NCBI GenBank assembly: GCA_001303245.1
Contig: LJNS01000006.1
Span: 1 to 43,500, forward strand
Length of the DNA stretch: 43,500 nucleotides
Direction of reading: 5' to 3'
Source of the DNA: Gammaproteobacteria bacterium SG8_30
GTDB taxonomy: Bacteria > Pseudomonadota > Gammaproteobacteria > Steroidobacterales > Steroidobacteraceae
This document shows positions 24,956 to 36,060 of this stretch, one piece after another. Under the pieces are notes generated by a model. It was given only the letters and a program-made list of their open reading frames with translations. It searched no databases and was not told where the DNA came from. Every line of letters begins with the position of its first letter. Position 1 is the first letter of the stretch. The position numbers and the translations under genes are program-made.

Positions 24956-26017
24956 TCATGCGATCCGATCGACGACTGCCGTGCCGGCTTCCCGGCAGGT
25001 CGCGGGCGCGGCGCCCTGCCGCGCCAGGTCCGAGGTGAGCACGCCGGCCGCGAGGGCACCGGACACCGCACGCTCTACGGAAAGTGCCTCGGTCTCGAGA
25101 CCGAGCGAATGACGCAGCAGCATCGCTGCGCTCAGGATCGCTCCATACGGGTTTGCGATGCCCCTGCCGGCGATGTCGGGCGCGGAGCCGTGGATGGGCT
25201 CGTAGAGGCCGCCTCTGCCGCTGCCGATCGATGCCGAAGGACAAAGTCCGAGGGAGCCCGGCAGCATCGCCACCTCGTCGGTCAGGATGTCCCCGAACAT
25301 GTTCTCGGTCACGACAACGTCGAATTCGGCCGGCCGGCGCAGCACGTGCATGGTCGCGGCGTCGATGTACATGTGCTCGACGGCGACGCCCGGGAACTCC
25401 TGCGGAACGACACGGTTCACGATGCTTCGCCAAAGTCTCGATGTTTCGAGGACGTTCGCCTTGTCGACCGAGGTCAGGCGGCCGCGCCGGCCTCGGGCAA
25501 GCCCTGCCGCGAGCCGCACGACGCGCTCGATCTCGGCCGCGGAGTAGCTGCAGAGGTCTGACGCAGAGTCCTCGGTACGGGTCTTGTCGCCGAAATAGAT
25601 GCCGCCCGTCAGTTCGCGCACGACCAGGATGTCTACGCCGCCCAGGAGGTCAGGCCGCAGCGGGGATGCGTGGTACGCGGCGGGATGGGTCACCGCCGGG
25701 CGCAGGTTCGCGAACAGCCCGAGCTCGCGCCTCAGGCCCAGGATGCTCTGCTCCGGCCGCACCTTCAGGGAGGGGTCGGAGTAGCGCGGATCGCCGATCG
25801 CGCCGAACAGCACCGCATCCGCACGCCTGGCCAGGTCCAGCGTCGCCGGGGGAAGCGGATCCCCGGCTCGGTCCATCGCGGCCGCCCCGACCGGGGCCTG
25901 CTCGAGCACGAAATCGTGTCCGAAAATCGCCGCCACGCGCTCCAGGCAGCGCACGGCCTCGGTCGTCACCTCGGGACCGATGCCATCGCCCGGCAGGACC
26001 GCGACGAACGCTCTCAT
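24956..26017 (-). CDS. leuB: 3-isopropylmalate dehydrogenase
   Basis: 353-residue NAD-dependent oxidative decarboxylase of leucine biosynthesis. It begins [26 protein letters not shown]; other blocks are [86 protein letters not shown] and [18 protein letters not shown]. The ATG overlaps the leuD stop (ATGA). It is the last gene of the ilvC-leuACDB operon. Confidence 0.98.
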   Translation of the reverse strand: MRAFVAVLPGDGIGPEVTTEAVRCLERVAAIFGHDFVLEQAPVGAAAMDRAGDPLPPATLDLARRADAVLFGAIGDPRYSDPSLKVRPEQSILGLRRELGLFANLRPAVTHPAAYHASPLRPDLLGGVDILVVRELTGGIYFGDKTRTEDSASDLCSYSAAEIERVVRLAAGLARGRRGRLTSVDKANVLETSRLWRSIVNRVVPQEFPGVAVEHMYIDAATMHVLRRPAEFDVVVTENMFGDILTDEVAMLPGSLGLCPSASIGSGRGGLYEPIHGSAPDIAGRGIANPYGAILSAAMLLRHSLGLETEALSVERAVSGALAAGVLTSDLARQGAAPATCREAGTAVVDRIA

Positions 26018-26592
26018 TTGGCGTGCGTGCGCTCGTAGTGCTCGATGTCCTCCTTGCGGGACAGCAGGAACCCGAGCTCGTCGACCCCGTTCATCAGGCA
26101 ATAGCGCGCGAAGGGTTCCAGCGGGAAGCTCACCTCGCGACCATCCGCAAGGGCGACGGTGCACGTCTCCAGGTCTATGGCGATCTCGGTGCCCGGGTGA
26201 GCCAGCAGCCAGGCGTGGGTCTCCTCGTCCACAGTGACCGGCAGGAGCCCGTTCTTCAGGGAATTGTTGCGGAAGATGTCGGCGATCTCGGTGCTGATGA
26301 CTGCGCGGAACCCGTAATCGATGAGCGCCCAGGGCGCGTGCTCCCGAGACGAGCCGCAGCCGACGTTGCGCCCTGCAACCAGCGCCTGGCAGCCTGCAGC
26401 CTCGGGCCGGTTGAGGATGAAATCGGGCCGTGGGTTGCCCGCGGCATCGTAACGCCAGTCCGCGAAGAGCGCCTTGCCCAGGCCCTCACGCGTGGTGGTG
26501 GTCAGGAACCTCGCGGGGATGATCTGGTCGGTGTCGATGTTGGTCGACGGCATCACGACCGTGCGCGACCGGAGTTGTGTGATAGGTTCCAT
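26014..26592 (-). CDS. leuD: 3-isopropylmalate dehydratase, small subunit
   Basis: 192-residue swivel-domain partner of LeuC. Segments [42 protein letters not shown] and [14 protein letters not shown] are diagnostic. It begins 18 bp after leuC and overlaps leuB. Confidence 0.98.
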   Translation of the reverse strand: MEPITQLRSRTVVMPSTNIDTDQIIPARFLTTTTREGLGKALFADWRYDAAGNPRPDFILNRPEAAGCQALVAGRNVGCGSSREHAPWALIDYGFRAVISTEIADIFRNNSLKNGLLPVTVDEETHAWLLAHPGTEIAIDLETCTVALADGREVSFPLEPFARYCLMNGVDELGFLLSRKEDIEHYERTHAK

Positions 26593-26610
26593 GCGCTCCT
26601 CCCGCCGGCC

Positions 26611-28011
26611 TCAGCCGAGGAATTCCCGTGGATCGGTGACCCGGCCGGTCACCGCCGCCGCCGCAGCCGTCAGCGGGCTGGCCAGCAGCGTGCGCGCTCC
26701 GGTGCCCTGGCGGCCCTCGAAATTGCGGTTGCTGGTGCTGACCGCGTACTTGCCGGCCCCGACGGTGTCGCCGTTCATGCCCAGGCACATCGAGCACCCG
26801 GACTCGCGCCACTCCGCACCGGCCTCTACGAAGATGCGGTCGAGCCCCTCGGCTTCGGCCTCCTTCTTCACCTGCTGCGAGCCGGGCACGACGAGCATGC
26901 GGACTCTGCGCGCCACCTTGCGACCATCCATCACCCGCGCCGCGGCGCGCAGGTCAGAAATCCGGGCGTTCGTGCAGCTGCCGACGAACACGACGTCGAT
27001 GGCCTTGCCGGCGACGTGCTCGCCGGGCTCGAAACCCATGTAGCGGAGTGCCTTGCGGAAGACCTCGTCGCCGGACGAAGGGATCGCGCCGGAGAGGGGC
27101 AGTACCATGCCGGGGTTCGTGCCGTAGGTAATCATCGGCTCGACGTGGCCGGCATCCAGGACCACCTCCCGGTCGAAGCGTGCGCCGGGATCCGACGGCA
27201 GCTGCCGCCAGGTGTCGACCGCGCGTTCCCACAGCTCGCCCGCGGGGGCCCTTGGCCGACCCTCCAGGTAGGCGAAGGTGGTCTCGTCCGGCGCCACCAT
27301 GCCGGCCCGGGCACCCGCCTCGATCGACATGTTGCAGACGGTCATCCGTTCTTCCATGGACATGGCGCGGATTGCCTCGCCGCGGTACTCGAGCACGTGC
27401 CCGGTGCCTCCGGACACCCCGATGCGCCCGATGATGGCCAGGATCAGGTCCTTCGCGGTGACCCCCGGACCGAGCCGGCCCTGGACCTCGACCGAGAACG
27501 TCTTCGGCTTGCGCTGCAGGAGACACTGCGTCGCCAGCACGTGGCCCACCTCGGTCGTGCCGATCCCGAAGGCAAGCGCCCCGAAGGCGCCGTGGGTGCT
27601 GGTGTGGCTGTCGCCGCAGACGACGGTCTTGCCGGGCTGCGTCGCCCCGAGCTCGGGCCCTATGATGTGGACGATGCCGCGCTGCGGGCTCTGCAGTCCG
27701 ATCAGCTCGACCCCGAACTCCGACGTATTCCTCTCCAGCTGCTCAACCTGCTTGCGCGCCGACTCCAGCCTGATGGGCACGCCGCCGAAGATCTGGTCGT
27801 GATCGGTCGGTGTGGAGTGGTCCATCGTTGCGAGCGTCCTGTCCAGCCTCCGGACGGGGAGCCCCCGCTCGCGCAGCACGGAGAAGGCCTGCGGGGAGGT
27901 GACCTCGTGCGTGAGGTGCAGGTCGATGTACAGGATCGCCGGCGTGTCGGACGTCTCCGGCACGACCTCGTGTGCGCTCCACACCTTCTCGAACATCGTC
28001 AATGCGGCCAT
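26611..28011 (-). CDS. leuC: 3-isopropylmalate dehydratase, large subunit
   Basis: 466 residues, the same length as E. coli LeuC. The 4Fe-4S cluster ligands are visible in [14 protein letters not shown] and the CxxC of [44 protein letters not shown] is the family signature. The ATG at 28011 is chosen because GGAG lies five bases upstream and the product begins like other LeuC proteins; the frame is open further upstream. Confidence 0.98.
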   Translation of the reverse strand: MAALTMFEKVWSAHEVVPETSDTPAILYIDLHLTHEVTSPQAFSVLRERGLPVRRLDRTLATMDHSTPTDHDQIFGGVPIRLESARKQVEQLERNTSEFGVELIGLQSPQRGIVHIIGPELGATQPGKTVVCGDSHTSTHGAFGALAFGIGTTEVGHVLATQCLLQRKPKTFSVEVQGRLGPGVTAKDLILAIIGRIGVSGGTGHVLEYRGEAIRAMSMEERMTVCNMSIEAGARAGMVAPDETTFAYLEGRPRAPAGELWERAVDTWRQLPSDPGARFDREVVLDAGHVEPMITYGTNPGMVLPLSGAIPSSGDEVFRKALRYMGFEPGEHVAGKAIDVVFVGSCTNARISDLRAAARVMDGRKVARRVRMLVVPGSQQVKKEAEAEGLDRIFVEAGAEWRESGCSMCLGMNGDTVGAGKYAVSTSNRNFEGRQGTGARTLLASPLTAAAAAVTGRVTDPREFLG

Positions 28012-28036
28012 GTTTTCTCCAGTCGGGCGTCCGCGG

Positions 28037-29620
<1,584 letters not shown>

Positions 29621-29700
29621 CGCACAGTACCTCGGTCAGCGCCGGCCTCGCCGGCTCGGTGTCCCTGGACGCGGGCTCGCGGAGCCCGGTCCGCTTGGCC

Positions 29701-30693
29701 TCAGCCGGTGCCTTCCTGGAGCCACGGCATGCGGGCGCGGAGCTTCCTGCCGACCTTCTCGATCGGGTGAGCCAGGTCCTTCTCCAGAAGTTGCCGATAC
29801 TTCTTCCGGCCGCGGCGGTTCTCGCTGATCCACTGCCGGGCGAACTTGCCCGACTGGATCTCCTCCAGGATCTTCTTCATCTCCCGCTTGGTGTGCCGGT
29901 CCACGACTCGCGGCCCGCGGGTAAGATCGCCGTACTTGGCCGTCTCGGAGATGAACTGGTGCATCTTCGCGATGCCGCCCTCGTGGAGCAGGTCGACGAT
30001 GAGTTTCAACTCGTGCAGGCACTCGTAGTAGGCGACCTCGGGCTGGTAACCCGCCTCGGTGAGGGTCTCGAACCCCTTCAGGACGAGTTCGGTGGCTCCC
30101 CCGCACAGCACGGCCTGCTCGCCGAAAAGGTCGGTCTCGGTCTCCTCGCCAAAGGTCGTCTCGAGCACGCCGCCCCGCGTTCCGCCGATTCCGTCCGCGT
30201 AGGCCAGCGCCTTGGCGTGCGCCTTGCCGCTCGCATCCTGGGCCACGGCGATGAGGCAGGGAACGCCCCGTCCCTGCTGGTACTGGCGCCGGACGAGATC
30301 GCCCGGTCCCTTCGGGGCGATGAGCACCACGTCGAGGTCCTTGCGCGGCTTGATCTGGCCGAAGTGGACGTTGAAGCCGTGGGCGAACAGGAGCGTCGCG
30401 CCTACCTTGAGCGACGGCAGGACTTCCTTGTACAGCCCCGCTTGCGCGAGGTCCGGCGCCAGCATCGCGACGAGGTCTGCGCCCGCAGCGGCCTTCGCGG
30501 GCTCCGACACGGCCAGTCCGTCGCGCTTGGCTTTCCGCCAGCTAGGACCCTTGCGGACACCGACCACCACGTCGTAGCCGCTGTCCTTGAGGTTCAGCGC
30601 GTGGGCGCGGCCCTGGCTGCCGTAGCCCAGGACACAGATCCGTGCCCCCTTCAGCGCCTTTCGGTCGACGTCCTTCCTCGAGTAGATCCGCAT
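29701..30693 (-). CDS. ilvC: Ketol-acid reductoisomerase (class I)
   Basis: 330-residue enzyme of valine/isoleucine/leucine synthesis that isomerises and reduces acetohydroxyacids. The Rossmann motif [19 protein letters not shown] is near residues 22-40 (Arg where most have His), followed by [13 protein letters not shown] (NADPH phosphate contact), [22 protein letters not shown] and the C-terminal metal site with [22 protein letters not shown] and [21 protein letters not shown] precedes the ATG. Unlike many operons there is no ilvG, ilvM or ilvA between ilvC and leuA. Expression is expected to be controlled by the leucine attenuator just upstream. Confidence 0.97.
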   Translation of the reverse strand: MRIYSRKDVDRKALKGARICVLGYGSQGRAHALNLKDSGYDVVVGVRKGPSWRKAKRDGLAVSEPAKAAAGADLVAMLAPDLAQAGLYKEVLPSLKVGATLLFAHGFNVHFGQIKPRKDLDVVLIAPKGPGDLVRRQYQQGRGVPCLIAVAQDASGKAHAKALAYADGIGGTRGGVLETTFGEETETDLFGEQAVLCGGATELVLKGFETLTEAGYQPEVAYYECLHELKLIVDLLHEGGIAKMHQFISETAKYGDLTRGPRVVDRHTKREMKKILEEIQSGKFARQWISENRRGRKKYRQLLEKDLAHPIEKVGRKLRARMPWLQEGTG

Positions 30694-30761
30694 CGGTGTT
30701 CCCCTGTGTCAGTCCGGTGGCCTGTCTCTTGCCGGGCGCGCCCGCTGGCCGCCCTCCCATA

Positions 30762-30801
30762 AACGAAAAACCCCGCCTCGGAGCCGGTCCGGTGCGGGGT
30801 T
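30762..30801 (-). terminator. Attenuator terminator upstream of ilvC
   Basis: On the minus strand AACCCCGC (30801-30794) pairs with GCGGGGTT (30776-30769), followed by TTTTTCGTTT. It lies about 70 bp before the ilvC ATG and after the Leu-rich leader peptide, so it is an attenuator and not an operon end. Its 5' arm overlaps CCCGCACC, which can alternatively pair with a leader segment. Confidence 0.85.
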
Positions 30802-30829
30802 CCCTTGTTGATCCGTTTCTATTCCGGTC

Positions 30830-30961
30830 TCAGCCCAGGCACCCGCACCTCTGCCTCAGGAGCAGGAGGTTCAGGTCAAGAAGGCCGGCGAGCACCGCGC
30901 AGCCACCCGCACCGCGTGTGTCCGTGAACCGGGCCTGGTCGCATTGATTCGCGTGCATCAT
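30830..30961 (-). CDS. leuL: Leucine-rich leader peptide of the ilvC-leu attenuator
   Basis: 43-codon reading frame starting with two ATGs (30961 and 30958). Near its end it reads LLDLNLLLL: seven leucine codons in nine (30883-30857), then RQRCGCLG and the stop. It lies about 20 nt after a strong promoter and 30 nt before the terminator arm. This is the classical leader-peptide arrangement for leucine-responsive transcription attenuation. A longer upstream reading frame in the same phase exists but crosses the promoter and the aminopeptidase gene and is not considered real. The ribosome site is weak. Confidence 0.82.
   Translation of the reverse strand: MMHANQCDQARFTDTRGAGGCAVLAGLLDLNLLLLRQRCGCLG
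30842..30849 (-). promoter_or_regulatory. Antiterminator segment of the ilvC-leu leader
   Basis: GGTGCGGG on the minus strand, within the last codons of the leader peptide, is perfectly complementary to CCCGCACC (30798-30791), the 5' side of the terminator. It begins eight bases after the last codon of the leucine run, so a ribosome stalled on Leu codons leaves it free, whereas one at the stop codon (30830) covers it. An identical GGTGCGGG is at 30913-30906. Confidence 0.7.
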
Positions 30962-30987
30962 CGCTTGGTGCGGTGCAAGATGCACGG

Positions 30988-31017
30988 ATATCAGCACAGC
31001 GTGCGCGTGGCTGTCAA
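30988..31017 (-). promoter_or_regulatory. Promoter of the ilvC-leuACDB operon
   Basis: On the minus strand a perfect -35 TTGACA (31017-31012), an 18-bp spacer and TGATAT (30993-30988). The predicted start, near 30981, is about 20 nt upstream of the leader peptide. It lies in the divergent gap with the M17 aminopeptidase. Confidence 0.8.
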
Positions 31018-31070
31018 CCAGCGGCCGGGTCCGCGACGACGCAAGGTCGGCTGCCCGCGGGGGGAAATCG

Positions 31071-32486
31071 ATGAACGAAGGATTCACGCTCGGGCGCGAA
31101 AGCGGTTCGCGGCCCGTCTGGCTCCTCACGGCAGGCCAGGTCGAGCACTGGCGGGACACGCTCGAGCCCGCTACCGCGAACTGGGCGAGGGTTTCGGGCT
31201 TCGGGGGTGAGAAGCACCGGCTGCTGCTTCTGCCCGGTGCGGACGGAAGCGTCCGCGGGGCGGCATTCGGTCTCGGCGACGTCGACTTCCCGCAAGGCAT
31301 TGCGCCGCTCTCGGTTGCACCGCTGGCCGACAAGCTTCCGCAAGGTCACTGGCATGTCGAAGCGTCGCTCGAGCCGGAGGTCGCGACCCGCGTGCTGCTC
31401 GGATGGATGCTCGGTCGCTACCGCTTCGACCGCTATCGGACCCGCGGGGGCAACTCGCTGCGCTCGGTGAGCCTAGCCGCGCCTCCGGGCGCCGACGTCG
31501 ACTTCGTGCGTCGCGCCGCCGCGGCGGACGCGCTGGCGCGTGACCTGATCAATACACCTGCGGCAGACATGGGTCCCGCAGAGCTCGGATCTGCAGCCGC
31601 ACAGCTCGCGACGCGCCACGGCGCCGAGTTCAGCCAGCTCGTCGGGGACGCGCTGCTCGAGCAGCGTCTCGTGGCCATTCACACCGTCGGGCGCGCCGGG
31701 CCACAGGAGCCGCGCCTGCTGGATCTTCGCTGGGGTGACCCGGACCGGCCGCGGCTTGCGCTCGTGGGGAAGGGCGTCTGTTTCGACACGGGCGGGCTGG
31801 ACATAAAGCCGTCGCAGAGCATGGCCCTCATGAAGAAAGACATGGGTGGCGCTGCCTGTACCCTCGGACTCGCCCACATGATCATGGACGCGGGCCTGCC
31901 CGTTAACCTCCGGGTGCTGGTGCCGGCGGTCGAGAACAGCGTGGACCGGCGAGCCTTCCGGCCCGGCGACGTGATCCACACCCGCAAGGGGCTGACCGTG
32001 GAGGTGGGCAACACGGATGCAGAGGGCCGCCTCATCCTCGCCGACGCGCTCGCCCTGGCCGACGAAGAGGGCCCCGACCTCGTTCTCGACATGGCCACCC
32101 TGACCGGAGCGGCGCGCACCGCCCTCGGACCGGAAGTGCCGGCCATGTACAGCAACGACGAGAAACTGGCTGTCGCGCTGGCCGCCGCATCGCGGCGGGA
32201 GTGCGACCCGCTCTGGCGCATGCCCCTCTGGCAGCCCTACGACGAGGACATCAACGGCAAGGTCGCCGACCTCAACAACATCTCGGGGCACGGTTTCGCG
32301 GGCTCGGTCATCGCGGCATTGTTCCTGCAGCGCTTCCTGTCCGCAGGTCGGTCCTGGGCCCACATCGATCTGTATGCCTGGAACGGGCGGGACAGGCCCG
32401 GGCGCCCCGTCGGCGCCGAAGCACAGTGTATCCGCGCCTGCTACCGGGCGATCGAGCAGCGTCTGGAGACGTCACCCCGCATATGA
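31071..32486 (+). CDS. Leucyl aminopeptidase family protein (M17)
   Basis: 471-residue M17 metallo-aminopeptidase. The two-metal active site is encoded in LVGKGVCFDTGGLDIKPSQSMALMKKDMGG and the signature NTDAEGRLILADALA; AMYSNDE, GKVADLNNISG and AHIDLYAW follow in the conserved catalytic half. The N-terminal domain is divergent, as in the PepA-like paralogs of xanthomonads. GGGGGAAA precedes the ATG. It is divergent from the leucine-controlled ilvC-leu operon and coupled by a four-base overlap (ATGA) to the EamA gene. Role: release of N-terminal residues from peptides in the cytoplasm. Confidence 0.93.
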   Translation: MNEGFTLGRESGSRPVWLLTAGQVEHWRDTLEPATANWARVSGFGGEKHRLLLLPGADGSVRGAAFGLGDVDFPQGIAPLSVAPLADKLPQGHWHVEASLEPEVATRVLLGWMLGRYRFDRYRTRGGNSLRSVSLAAPPGADVDFVRRAAAADALARDLINTPAADMGPAELGSAAAQLATRHGAEFSQLVGDALLEQRLVAIHTVGRAGPQEPRLLDLRWGDPDRPRLALVGKGVCFDTGGLDIKPSQSMALMKKDMGGAACTLGLAHMIMDAGLPVNLRVLVPAVENSVDRRAFRPGDVIHTRKGLTVEVGNTDAEGRLILADALALADEEGPDLVLDMATLTGAARTALGPEVPAMYSNDEKLAVALAAASRRECDPLWRMPLWQPYDEDINGKVADLNNISGHGFAGSVIAALFLQRFLSAGRSWAHIDLYAWNGRDRPGRPVGAEAQCIRACYRAIEQRLETSPRI

Positions 32487-33361
32487 CCACGGTCTCGCGG
32501 CGGGACCTCCTCCTGCTCGTCGGCATTTGTGCGATCTGGGGCTTCAACCTGGTCGCCATCAAGGCCGGCGTGGAACGCATGCCGCCGGTGTTCTTCTCGC
32601 TCCTCCGATTCATCGTGCTCGCGATCGCGGTGGCACCGTTCCTGCGGCCGAGGCGCGGCGCAGTAGGATGGCTCCTGCTTGCATCCGTCTGCAGCGGCGG
32701 CCTGCAGTTCGCGCTGATGTTCATCGGCATTTCCATGTCCGACAGCATGTCCTCGGTCGCCATCGTCGGCCAGCTGGGGGTGCCCTTCACGACGATATTG
32801 TCCATCCTGCTGCTGGGCGAGACGGTCCGCTGGCGACGCTGGTCGGGCATCCTGCTGTCATTCGCCGGGGTGATGGTGCTCGGGTTCAACCCCATCGTGT
32901 TGCAGTCGCTCGGCGGACTCGGGCTCGTCGTGCTGGCCGCCCTCGTCGGCGCTATCGGCCTGGTCGCCATCAAGCGCGTACCGGCCATCCGTCCTCTGGA
33001 GCTGCAGGCCTGGTTCACCTGGACCAGCCTGCCGGTGCTGCTCGCGCTCACGTGGATCCTCGAGGACGGCCAGCTCGAGAGCATGCGGACGCTGGACCTG
33101 ACCGGCATCGGTGCGGTCCTCTTCACGGCGCTCGCCTCGAGCCTCGTCGGGCACACGACCTTCTTCTGGCTGGTGCAGCGCTACCCCGTGACCAGCGTGG
33201 CGCCGGTGACGGTGCTGGCGCCGCTGTTCAGCGTAGTCTTCTCGGTTCTGCTGCTCGGCGACGTCATCGACTGGCGAATCCTGGCCGGCGGCGCCATGAC
33301 GCTCGCCGGGGTGGCCATCATCTCTATGCGGGAGCGGGAACTGCGGGATACCGCGACGTGA
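32483..33361 (+). CDS. EamA-family (DMT) transporter
   Basis: 292-residue integral membrane protein with ten predicted helices and the two-fold EamA repeat: an N-terminal [35 protein letters not shown] and a second unit ending [33 protein letters not shown]. Members export amino acids and other metabolites. The ATG overlaps the aminopeptidase stop. Its place between a peptidase and ilvD hints at amino-acid export, but the substrate cannot be told. Confidence 0.92.
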   Translation: MTTVSRRDLLLLVGICAIWGFNLVAIKAGVERMPPVFFSLLRFIVLAIAVAPFLRPRRGAVGWLLLASVCSGGLQFALMFIGISMSDSMSSVAIVGQLGVPFTTILSILLLGETVRWRRWSGILLSFAGVMVLGFNPIVLQSLGGLGLVVLAALVGAIGLVAIKRVPAIRPLELQAWFTWTSLPVLLALTWILEDGQLESMRTLDLTGIGAVLFTALASSLVGHTTFFWLVQRYPVTSVAPVTVLAPLFSVVFSVLLLGDVIDWRILAGGAMTLAGVAIISMRERELRDTAT

Positions 33362-33413
33362 CGGAAGGGGCGGGCGTGGCGAGAATGCCCGTATCGACGT
33401 TCAAGGGGTAGCC

Positions 33414-35114
33414 ATGAAGACCAGACGCAAGCGCAGGCAGGCGGATGCTCGGCCGCATTCGAGCGTCGTCGTCGACGGGGTGGAGCATGCGCCGAGCAGG
33501 GCGATGTTGCGCGCCGTAGGCTACGCAGACGCGGACTTCGCGAAGCCCGCCATCGGCATCGCGAGTACCTGGAGCCGGCTCACGCCATGCAACATGCACA
33601 TCGACCAGCTGGCGAGGCGGGTGGCCGAAGGTGCGGACCACGCCGGCGGCAAGAGCACCGTGTTCGGCACCATCACGGTGTCGGACGGCATCTCGATGGG
33701 CACCCCGGGCATGCGCTACTCGCTGGTGTCGCGGGAAGTAATAGCCGACTCGATCGAAACGGTCGTGGGAGCGCAGGGTTTCGACGGGCTGGTGGCGATC
33801 GGCGGCTGCGACAAGAACATGCCCGGCTGCATGATGGCGATAGCGCGTCTGAACCGGCCGGCGGTGTTCGTCTACGGCGGCACCATTCGTCCGGGCGCCG
33901 GCCACACCGACATCATCTCGGTGTTCGAGGCCGTCGGCGGGCATGCCCGCGGCGCGGTGTCCGACGACGAGCTGCATCGCATCGAGTGCAAGGCCATACC
34001 GGGCCCGGGAAGCTGCGGCGGGATGTATACGGCGAACACGATGGCTTCGGCCATCGAGGCGATGGGGATGAGCCTCCCGAACAGCTCGGCACAGGAAGCC
34101 GTTTCGCGTGCGAAGCGTGACGACAGCCGCCGCGCCGGAGAGGCCGTGGTCAGCCTGCTGCGGCTCGGCATCAGGCCTCGGGACATCATGACCAGGCGCG
34201 CCTTCGAGAACGCCATCGCGACGGTCATCGCCCTCGGCGGAAGCACCAACGCGGTGCTGCACCTGCTGGCCATCGCGCACTGCGCCGGCGTCAGGCTGAA
34301 GCTGGACGACTTCACGCGGATCGGGCGCAGGGTGCCCGTCCTCGCGGACCTGCGTCCGAGCGGACGCTACCTAATGTCGGAGCTGATCGCGATCGGCGGC
34401 ATCAGGCCACTCATGCGGACCCTGCTTGAGGCGGGGCTGCTGCATGGCGAGTGCCTCACCGTGAGTGGACGGACGATGGCGGAAGAATTGAGCGATGTCG
34501 CTCCCTACCCCGACGGGCAGGACGTCGTCCGTCCGGTGGAAGCACCGATCAAGCCGGACAGCCACCTGGTCGTGCTCTACGGCAACCTAGCCCCCGAAGG
34601 CGCCGTGGCTAAGATCACGGGCAAGGAAGGACTCGCTTTCTCCGGCAAGGCCCGGGTCTTCGATGGCGAGGAGCGTTGCCTGCAGGCGATCCTCGACGGG
34701 CGGGTGCGGGAAGGCGACGTCGTCGTGATTCGCAACGAAGGGCCGGTCGGCGGTCCGGGAATGCGCGAGATGCTTTCGCCGACCAGCGCCATCATGGGAC
34801 GTGGCCTGGGGGACAAGGTGGCGCTGATCACCGACGGGCGTTTCTCCGGCGGCAGCCACGGCTTCGTGGTCGGGCACGTGACTCCCGAGGCCGCCGTCGG
34901 CGGCCCGATCGGCCTCGTGCGCAACGGCGACCGGATCACGATCGACGCGCGATCGAGGCGGGTGGTGCTCGAGGTAGACGCACGGGAGCTTGCCCGACGG
35001 CGCAAGGCCTGGCGTGCGCCGCGGCCATATGCGCGCCGGGGCGTCCTCGCTAAGTACGCGCGTAGCGTCAGCAGCGCGTCGCTGGGAGCCGTGACGGACC
35101 TTCACGAAGATTGA
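33414..35114 (+). CDS. ilvD: Dihydroxy-acid dehydratase
   Basis: 566-residue Fe-S enzyme of branched-chain amino-acid synthesis that produces the 2-ketoacids. The three cluster cysteines are in [19 protein letters not shown] and [42 protein letters not shown] and [26 protein letters not shown] are further signatures. The short type with this Cys pattern often holds a 2Fe-2S cluster. AAGGGG is upstream of the ATG. It is physically separate from the ilvC-leu operon and not behind that attenuator. Confidence 0.97.
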   Translation: MKTRRKRRQADARPHSSVVVDGVEHAPSRAMLRAVGYADADFAKPAIGIASTWSRLTPCNMHIDQLARRVAEGADHAGGKSTVFGTITVSDGISMGTPGMRYSLVSREVIADSIETVVGAQGFDGLVAIGGCDKNMPGCMMAIARLNRPAVFVYGGTIRPGAGHTDIISVFEAVGGHARGAVSDDELHRIECKAIPGPGSCGGMYTANTMASAIEAMGMSLPNSSAQEAVSRAKRDDSRRAGEAVVSLLRLGIRPRDIMTRRAFENAIATVIALGGSTNAVLHLLAIAHCAGVRLKLDDFTRIGRRVPVLADLRPSGRYLMSELIAIGGIRPLMRTLLEAGLLHGECLTVSGRTMAEELSDVAPYPDGQDVVRPVEAPIKPDSHLVVLYGNLAPEGAVAKITGKEGLAFSGKARVFDGEERCLQAILDGRVREGDVVVIRNEGPVGGPGMREMLSPTSAIMGRGLGDKVALITDGRFSGGSHGFVVGHVTPEAAVGGPIGLVRNGDRITIDARSRRVVLEVDARELARRRKAWRAPRPYARRGVLAKYARSVSSASLGAVTDLHED

Positions 35115-35142
35115 CCCGGAGCCGGGCTCCGGGTCGTTTATT
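35114..35142 (+). terminator. Rho-independent terminator after ilvD
   Basis: ACCCGGAGC (35114-35122) and GCTCCGGGT (35126-35134) form a perfect 9-bp stem with a CGG loop, followed by CGTTTATT. The first base is the last base of the ilvD stop. Confidence 0.8.
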
Positions 35143-35193
35143 GGACCGGGCAGAGCGCGTGCTCGGCCGGCGCGTCGAGACTGCATGCAACGC

Positions 35194-35222
35194 TTGCAGT
35201 TGCAATGCGGGGCGGCTATGGT
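35194..35222 (+). promoter_or_regulatory. tonB promoter candidate
   Basis: TTGCAG (35194-35199), a 17-bp spacer and TATGGT (35217-35222), about 110 bp before the tonB ATG. No Fur box is evident by eye. Confidence 0.5.
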
Positions 35223-35330
35223 TTCGCCCTGCCGCGGCCGAGCGCGGGGCGTGTTTATGCCCGCTTCACCGTCAGGCGGGGTCCGATTCCCGGCTTTAAT
35301 CGGCCCAAATTACGGGGGATCGTCTGAGTT

Positions 35331-35978
35331 ATGGCGAATATCTACGCAGGGGGTGGCGGGTCCAGGCGCACGGCGGTCTTCGTCGGGATCATCGGCTTGC
35401 ACCTGCTGTTTTACCTGGCCCTGGTGAGCGGCCTGGCCCGGGAAGCCATGCTGATCGTGCAGGACATCGGCATCGTCGATCTGCCGCCGCCGCCGCCACC
35501 ACCACCGGATGACCTGAAGGAGCCGCCGCCGCCGCCGCCGACGGACTTGCCGCCGCCGGTCGTGCCGCCACCGCTCGTGGACCTGCCGGCCTTCACCGGG
35601 CCCACGACCGCCATCACCGCGAAGGTCACCGACAAGCCGCCGGCGCCTGCGCCGAAGGTGGCACCACCGCCGCCGAGACCTGTCGAGATCACGCCGCCGA
35701 GTCCGGCCTACAACTCGCGCGCCCTGGCGAGCGCGCTCAACTCCTGCTACCCCTCCGCATCGCGTCGTCTCAACGAGGAGGGCCGCGTGCTGGCCGTCGT
35801 CACGATCGGCACGAACGGCCGCATGACGGACATCAGGGTGGCGCAGAGCAGCGGTTTCGAGCGGCTGGACGGCGCAGCCGAGTGCGTGGTTCGCAAGCTC
35901 AAGTTCAACCCTGGCAAGCGTGATGGTCAGGCGGTGGAGGCGCAGGCCTCGCTGCCAATCACGTTCCGCCTCGAGTGA
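35331..35978 (+). CDS. tonB: Energy transducer TonB
   Basis: 215-residue periplasm-spanning protein that passes proton-motive force from ExbBD to outer-membrane receptors. One N-terminal membrane helix (residues about 14-36, AVFVGIIGLHLLFYLALVSGLA), a long proline-rich linker (about residues 50-125, runs of PPPPPPPP) and a C-terminal TonB domain (YPSASRRLNEEGRVLAVVTIGTNGRMTDIRVAQSSGFERLDGAAECVVRKLKFNP). It is followed by exbB and exbD. The helix carries the expected His (LHLL) implicated in coupling in other TonB proteins. Confidence 0.95.
   Translation: MANIYAGGGGSRRTAVFVGIIGLHLLFYLALVSGLAREAMLIVQDIGIVDLPPPPPPPPDDLKEPPPPPPTDLPPPVVPPPLVDLPAFTGPTTAITAKVTDKPPAPAPKVAPPPPRPVEITPPSPAYNSRALASALNSCYPSASRRLNEEGRVLAVVTIGTNGRMTDIRVAQSSGFERLDGAAECVVRKLKFNPGKRDGQAVEAQASLPITFRLE
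35483..35575 (+). repeat. CCG/CCA trinucleotide tract in tonB
   Basis: Runs of CCG and CCA codons encode the proline-rich linker (35483-35506 and 35522-35537 are the densest). This is low-complexity coding sequence whose length may vary between strains. Confidence 0.7.
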
Positions 35979-36060
35979 CCGGTTTTCGAGTGGTAGGTCG
36001 GGCTAGTGGCCGGATGCCGGCCGGGCCCGGGATGTTTGCTTCAGTCAGAGGTAACTAGAA

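Noticed and set aside
29641..29690. Hairpin GGGCTC-GCG-GAGCCC in the leuA-ilvC gap as a terminator
   Set aside because: No T-run on either strand and the genes look cotranscribed; at most an RNA-processing or stabilising hairpin.
30830..31333. 167-codon minus-strand frame extending upstream of the leader peptide
   Set aside because: The upstream part lies over the aminopeptidase gene and crosses the TTGACA promoter; only the last 43 codons downstream of the promoter are credible as the leader peptide.
35483..35575. CRISPR-like or satellite repeat
   Set aside because: The repeat is in-frame polyproline coding sequence of TonB, with no spacers.
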